In this document: piece after piece, positions 14,212 through 15,674 of the stretch
How positions within the stretch are numbered: the stretch's first letter is position 1
How the letters are laid out: every line of letters begins with the position of its first letter
Assembly: GCA_903881065.1 (NCBI GenBank)
Contig: CAIRRW010000279.1
Location: forward strand, 1-15,674
Direction: 5' to 3'
From: an uncultured Bacteroidota bacterium
Lineage (GTDB): Bacteria > Bacteroidota > Bacteroidia > 2-12-FULL-35-15
Length of the DNA: 15,674 nt
Notes under the pieces: model-generated
The model's database searches: none
Seen by the model: only the letters and a program-made list of their open reading frames with translations
Told to the model about the DNA's origin: nothing
Translations under genes and position numbers: made by a program

Positions 14212-14239
14212 AGTTTAAAGGTAGAAAGTTTAAAGGTAG
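14212..14239 (-). repeat. Tandem 15-nt duplication in the ybdL leader
   Basis: AGTTTAAAGGTAG occurs at 14212-14224 and again at 14227-14239 on the plus strand. On the minus strand, the direction of the aminotransferase gene, each copy contains TACCTTTA, one base from the -7 consensus TAnnTTTG. The copies lie 15-42 nt upstream of the ATG at 14197, so either could be a promoter element or part of the leader. Confidence 0.5.
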
Positions 14240-14328
14240 CATTCACTTTAAATGTTACTGATTATGCTCAGCCTATATAAATATTTGAAAATAAATTGCT
14301 TTTTTACTCACCGCATAGTCATTTTTAA

Positions 14329-14336
14329 TACTTTTG
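14329..14336 (+). promoter_or_regulatory. Candidate -7 element for slyD
   Basis: TACTTTTG matches TAnnTTTG exactly, and the start point would be near 14342, leaving a leader of about 25 nt that is almost purely A/T. A good -33 element is not visible at the expected spacing. Confidence 0.5.
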
Positions 14337-14366
14337 CCGCCTATTTACAATTAAAATTATAATAAA

Positions 14367-14873
14367 ATGGTAATCGAACAAAATTCTGTAGTATCTGTAA
14401 ACTATACGCTTTGCGAGAAAGAAAGCGGTAAACAAGTGGAGCAAACATCAAAGGAACATCCTTTTCAATTTATATTTGGAACAGGTGGTTTGCTAGAAGA
14501 TTTTGAAAATAATTTGCGTGGCAAAAAGGTAGGAGATAAATTCGATTTCTTTATTGAACATAGCCGTGGATACGGTAAACGTGATGAACAGCATGTGGTG
14601 CAGATTCCGAAAGAAGCTTTTCATAATGAGGATGGAACATTTGATCACGAAAATGTGAAAATGGATGTAACGCTGCCAATGCAGGATAATGAAGGCAATA
14701 AGTTATACGGGAAAGTAATAGATATTAATGACGAACATGTGAAAATGGATTTCAACCATCCGCTTGCTGGAACTGACTTACATTTTACTGGAGAAATCCT
14801 TGAAATACGACCTGCTACTGCCGATGAGTTGGCTCACGGACATGTACACGGTGAACACGGACCTCATCACTAA
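14367..14873 (+). CDS. slyD: FKBP-type peptidyl-prolyl isomerase, SlyD-like
   Basis: SlyD is a cytosolic prolyl isomerase and chaperone that can also bind nickel and other metals. The 168 residues include a split FKBP domain (about 1-70 and 125-150) interrupted by an insert-in-flap chaperone domain (about 70-125). Recognisable stretches are V-S-V-N-Y-T-L at 9-15, F-I-F-G-T-G-G-L-L at 35-43, the flap-edge Y-G-K-R near 69-72, and M-D-F-N-H-P-L-A-G-T-D-L-H-F at about 126-139, a SlyD signature. The C-terminus H-G-H-V-H-G-E-H-G-P-H-H is a compact His-rich tail suited to metal binding, although it lacks the cysteines of the E. coli tail. The ATG at 14367 is the natural start. A consensus -7 element lies 31 nt upstream and a strong terminator follows, so the gene is probably monocistronic. 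No hydrogenase or urease gene is in view to explain the metal tail. Confidence 0.93.
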   Translation: MVIEQNSVVSVNYTLCEKESGKQVEQTSKEHPFQFIFGTGGLLEDFENNLRGKKVGDKFDFFIEHSRGYGKRDEQHVVQIPKEAFHNEDGTFDHENVKMDVTLPMQDNEGNKLYGKVIDINDEHVKMDFNHPLAGTDLHFTGEILEIRPATADELAHGHVHGEHGPHH

Positions 14874-14890
14874 TTGATTTACTGGTTTAT

Positions 14891-14908
14891 TAGTTAACTA
14901 GTTAACTA
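14891..14908. repeat. 18-bp perfect palindrome
   Basis: TAGTTAACTAGTTAACTA is its own reverse complement and is also a tandem of TAGTTAAC. It lies between the slyD stop codon and its terminator. Nearby ACTGGTTTA and ACTAGTCAA look like decayed copies of the same motif. No function can be assigned. Confidence 0.6.
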
Positions 14909-14920
14909 GTCAATAGCATA

Positions 14921-14951
14921 AAAAAGTCCCGAAGCAAATCGGGACTTTTTT
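14921..14951. terminator. Bidirectional intrinsic terminator after slyD
   Basis: GTCCCGA (14926-14932) pairs perfectly with TCGGGAC (14939-14945) around the loop AGCAAA. Five A residues precede the stem and six T residues follow it, so it can work in both directions. It lies 48 nt after the slyD stop codon and about 100 nt after the minus-strand phosphorelay gene ends, serving both convergent genes. Confidence 0.93.
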
Positions 14952-15050
14952 GTTATAATACATACTACTTTGTAACTAAATGGTAAGTGTGTTTGCACTA
15001 AACTCATTCATATTTAAGCTAAAGCTTAATGCCTAAAAAAATAAAATTGG

Positions 15051-15674
15051 TTACAACACTCTTTTTTTTGCTTCAATAAGTTCTATTTCGGCATGTTCCC
15101 AATATGATTTTAAACGATTGAAGGCGTTTAAAATTTCATCTTTACTCTCGTTATTGTTTGATTGAGTTTCCATAAAATTAAGATCATCACGAAGTGCATC
15201 CATTCCCAGCATTAATAAGTTATTCTTCATCTTATGTATCACTTTAGAAAATGCTTTGAATTCTAAATGTTTTAGTTGTGTTTCCGCATCGCATAACAGA
15301 TCAGGCATTTCATTATGGATTATTTCCAGCATATCTACAATAAATAATTTGGAGCCTAACGAAGCGTCTTCAATTTTTTTAAGATTAATGAACTTATATT
15401 CCGAAGAGATTTTAATTATATCTGAATTATTCTTCGGTATATTATTTTTCAAATCTCCTACGTTCAACAATTCGTGAATAGTGAAATGAAGGTGCTGTGC
15501 ATTGAAAGGTTTTGTAATACATAGGTTGGCACCAAGTCCAATCGCTCTATCCATCAAATTTGTTTCGGCAGAAGCGGTAAGTGCAATAATTGGAAGATTT
15601 TTATAAGCTGGTATTTCTCGGATTTTCTTAATAGTTTCAAATCCATCCATTATAGGCATAAATAAATCAATAAG
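15051..15674 (-). CDS. Receiver-HPt phosphorelay protein, probably the C-terminus of a hybrid histidine kinase; N-terminus outside window
   Basis: The frame stays open to the right edge and reads L-I-D-L-F-M-P-I-M-D-G; the Asp in L-I-D-L-F (codon 15666-15668) is the expected phospho-acceptor. The ATG at 15659 is therefore inside the receiver domain and is not the start. Counting from that internal Met, the switch threonine T28 (A-L-T-A-S), K50 in I-T-K-P-F and the end of the receiver near residue 66 follow. A linker of about 20 residues leads to an HPt domain (about 90-195) with the phosphorylatable H142 in V-I-H-K-M-K-N-N-L-L-M-L-G, which fits the H-x-x-K-x6-G pattern. REC followed by HPt at a C-terminus is usual in hybrid sensor kinases, but a free-standing REC-HPt protein is also possible. 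There is no DNA-binding domain. It is unlikely to be the partner of the regulator at 3942, and nothing here connects them. Confidence 0.88.
   Translation of the reverse strand, partial: LIDLFMPIMDGFETIKKIREIPAYKNLPIIALTASAETNLMDRAIGLGANLCITKPFNAQHLHFTIHELLNVGDLKNNIPKNNSDIIKISSEYKFINLKKIEDASLGSKLFIVDMLEIIHNEMPDLLCDAETQLKHLEFKAFSKVIHKMKNNLLMLGMDALRDDLNFMETQSNNNESKDEILNAFNRLKSYWEHAEIELIEAKKRVL

Noticed and set aside
15051..15659. ATG at 15659 as the start of a complete small protein
   Set aside because: The upstream five codons continue the receiver domain and include the phospho-acceptor Asp, so the protein extends past the window.

Overview
The window looks like an AT-rich chromosomal segment of a Bacteroidota bacterium (Chitinophagia/Sphingobacteria-like). 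I infer this from protein style (an Ig-like lipoprotein, an ABC-F protein with an A-K-N-G-type first P-loop, a SlyD-type FKBP), from leaders with almost no Shine-Dalgarno sequences, and from several matches to the Bacteroidota -7 promoter element TAnnTTTG. No transposase, integrase, tRNA, rRNA, prophage or CRISPR array is visible. Most of the region is core metabolism.

Layout from left to right. (1) 1-1689, plus strand: a class I O-methyltransferase cut by the left edge, then a low-specificity threonine aldolase. (2) 1693-3597, minus strand: a Uup-like ABC-F ATPase whose stop codon lies only 3 nt from that of the aldolase. (3) 3598-3941: a divergent control region with promoter candidates for both sides and 11-bp-phased direct repeats in front of an OmpR/PhoB-type response regulator (3942-4625). 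The regulator has no partner kinase in view. (4) 4695-5987: purD. (5) 5988-6236: a leader carrying a complete SAM-I (S-box) riboswitch with a readable antiterminator and a strong terminator that ends 6 nt before the metH start codon. (6) 6237-9935: full-length cobalamin-dependent methionine synthase. (7) 10068-11771: an exported lipoprotein with an N-terminal Ig-like domain. (8) 11772-12268: a gene-free gap between convergent genes, holding a cluster of about 220 bp of related palindromes, including a 42-bp-period tandem and a 28-bp inverted pair. (9) 14197-12269, minus strand: a two-gene operon of a YbdL-like methionine/glutamine aminotransferase and a YafV-like omega-amidase. (10) 14367-14873: a SlyD-like FKBP isomerase with a His-rich tail, followed by a bidirectional intrinsic terminator. 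(11) 15051 to the right edge, minus strand: the C-terminal part of a receiver-HPt phosphorelay protein.

A one-carbon/methionine theme links several genes, by inference. Threonine aldolase makes glycine, PurD consumes glycine, MetH regenerates methionine from homocysteine and methyl-folate under SAM control, and the O-methyltransferase consumes SAM. The aminotransferase and omega-amidase form the known pair that re-aminates 4-methylthio-2-oxobutanoate with glutamine and removes the 2-oxoglutaramate by-product. The least explained parts are the palindrome cluster at 11876-12095 and the phased repeats upstream of the response regulator.
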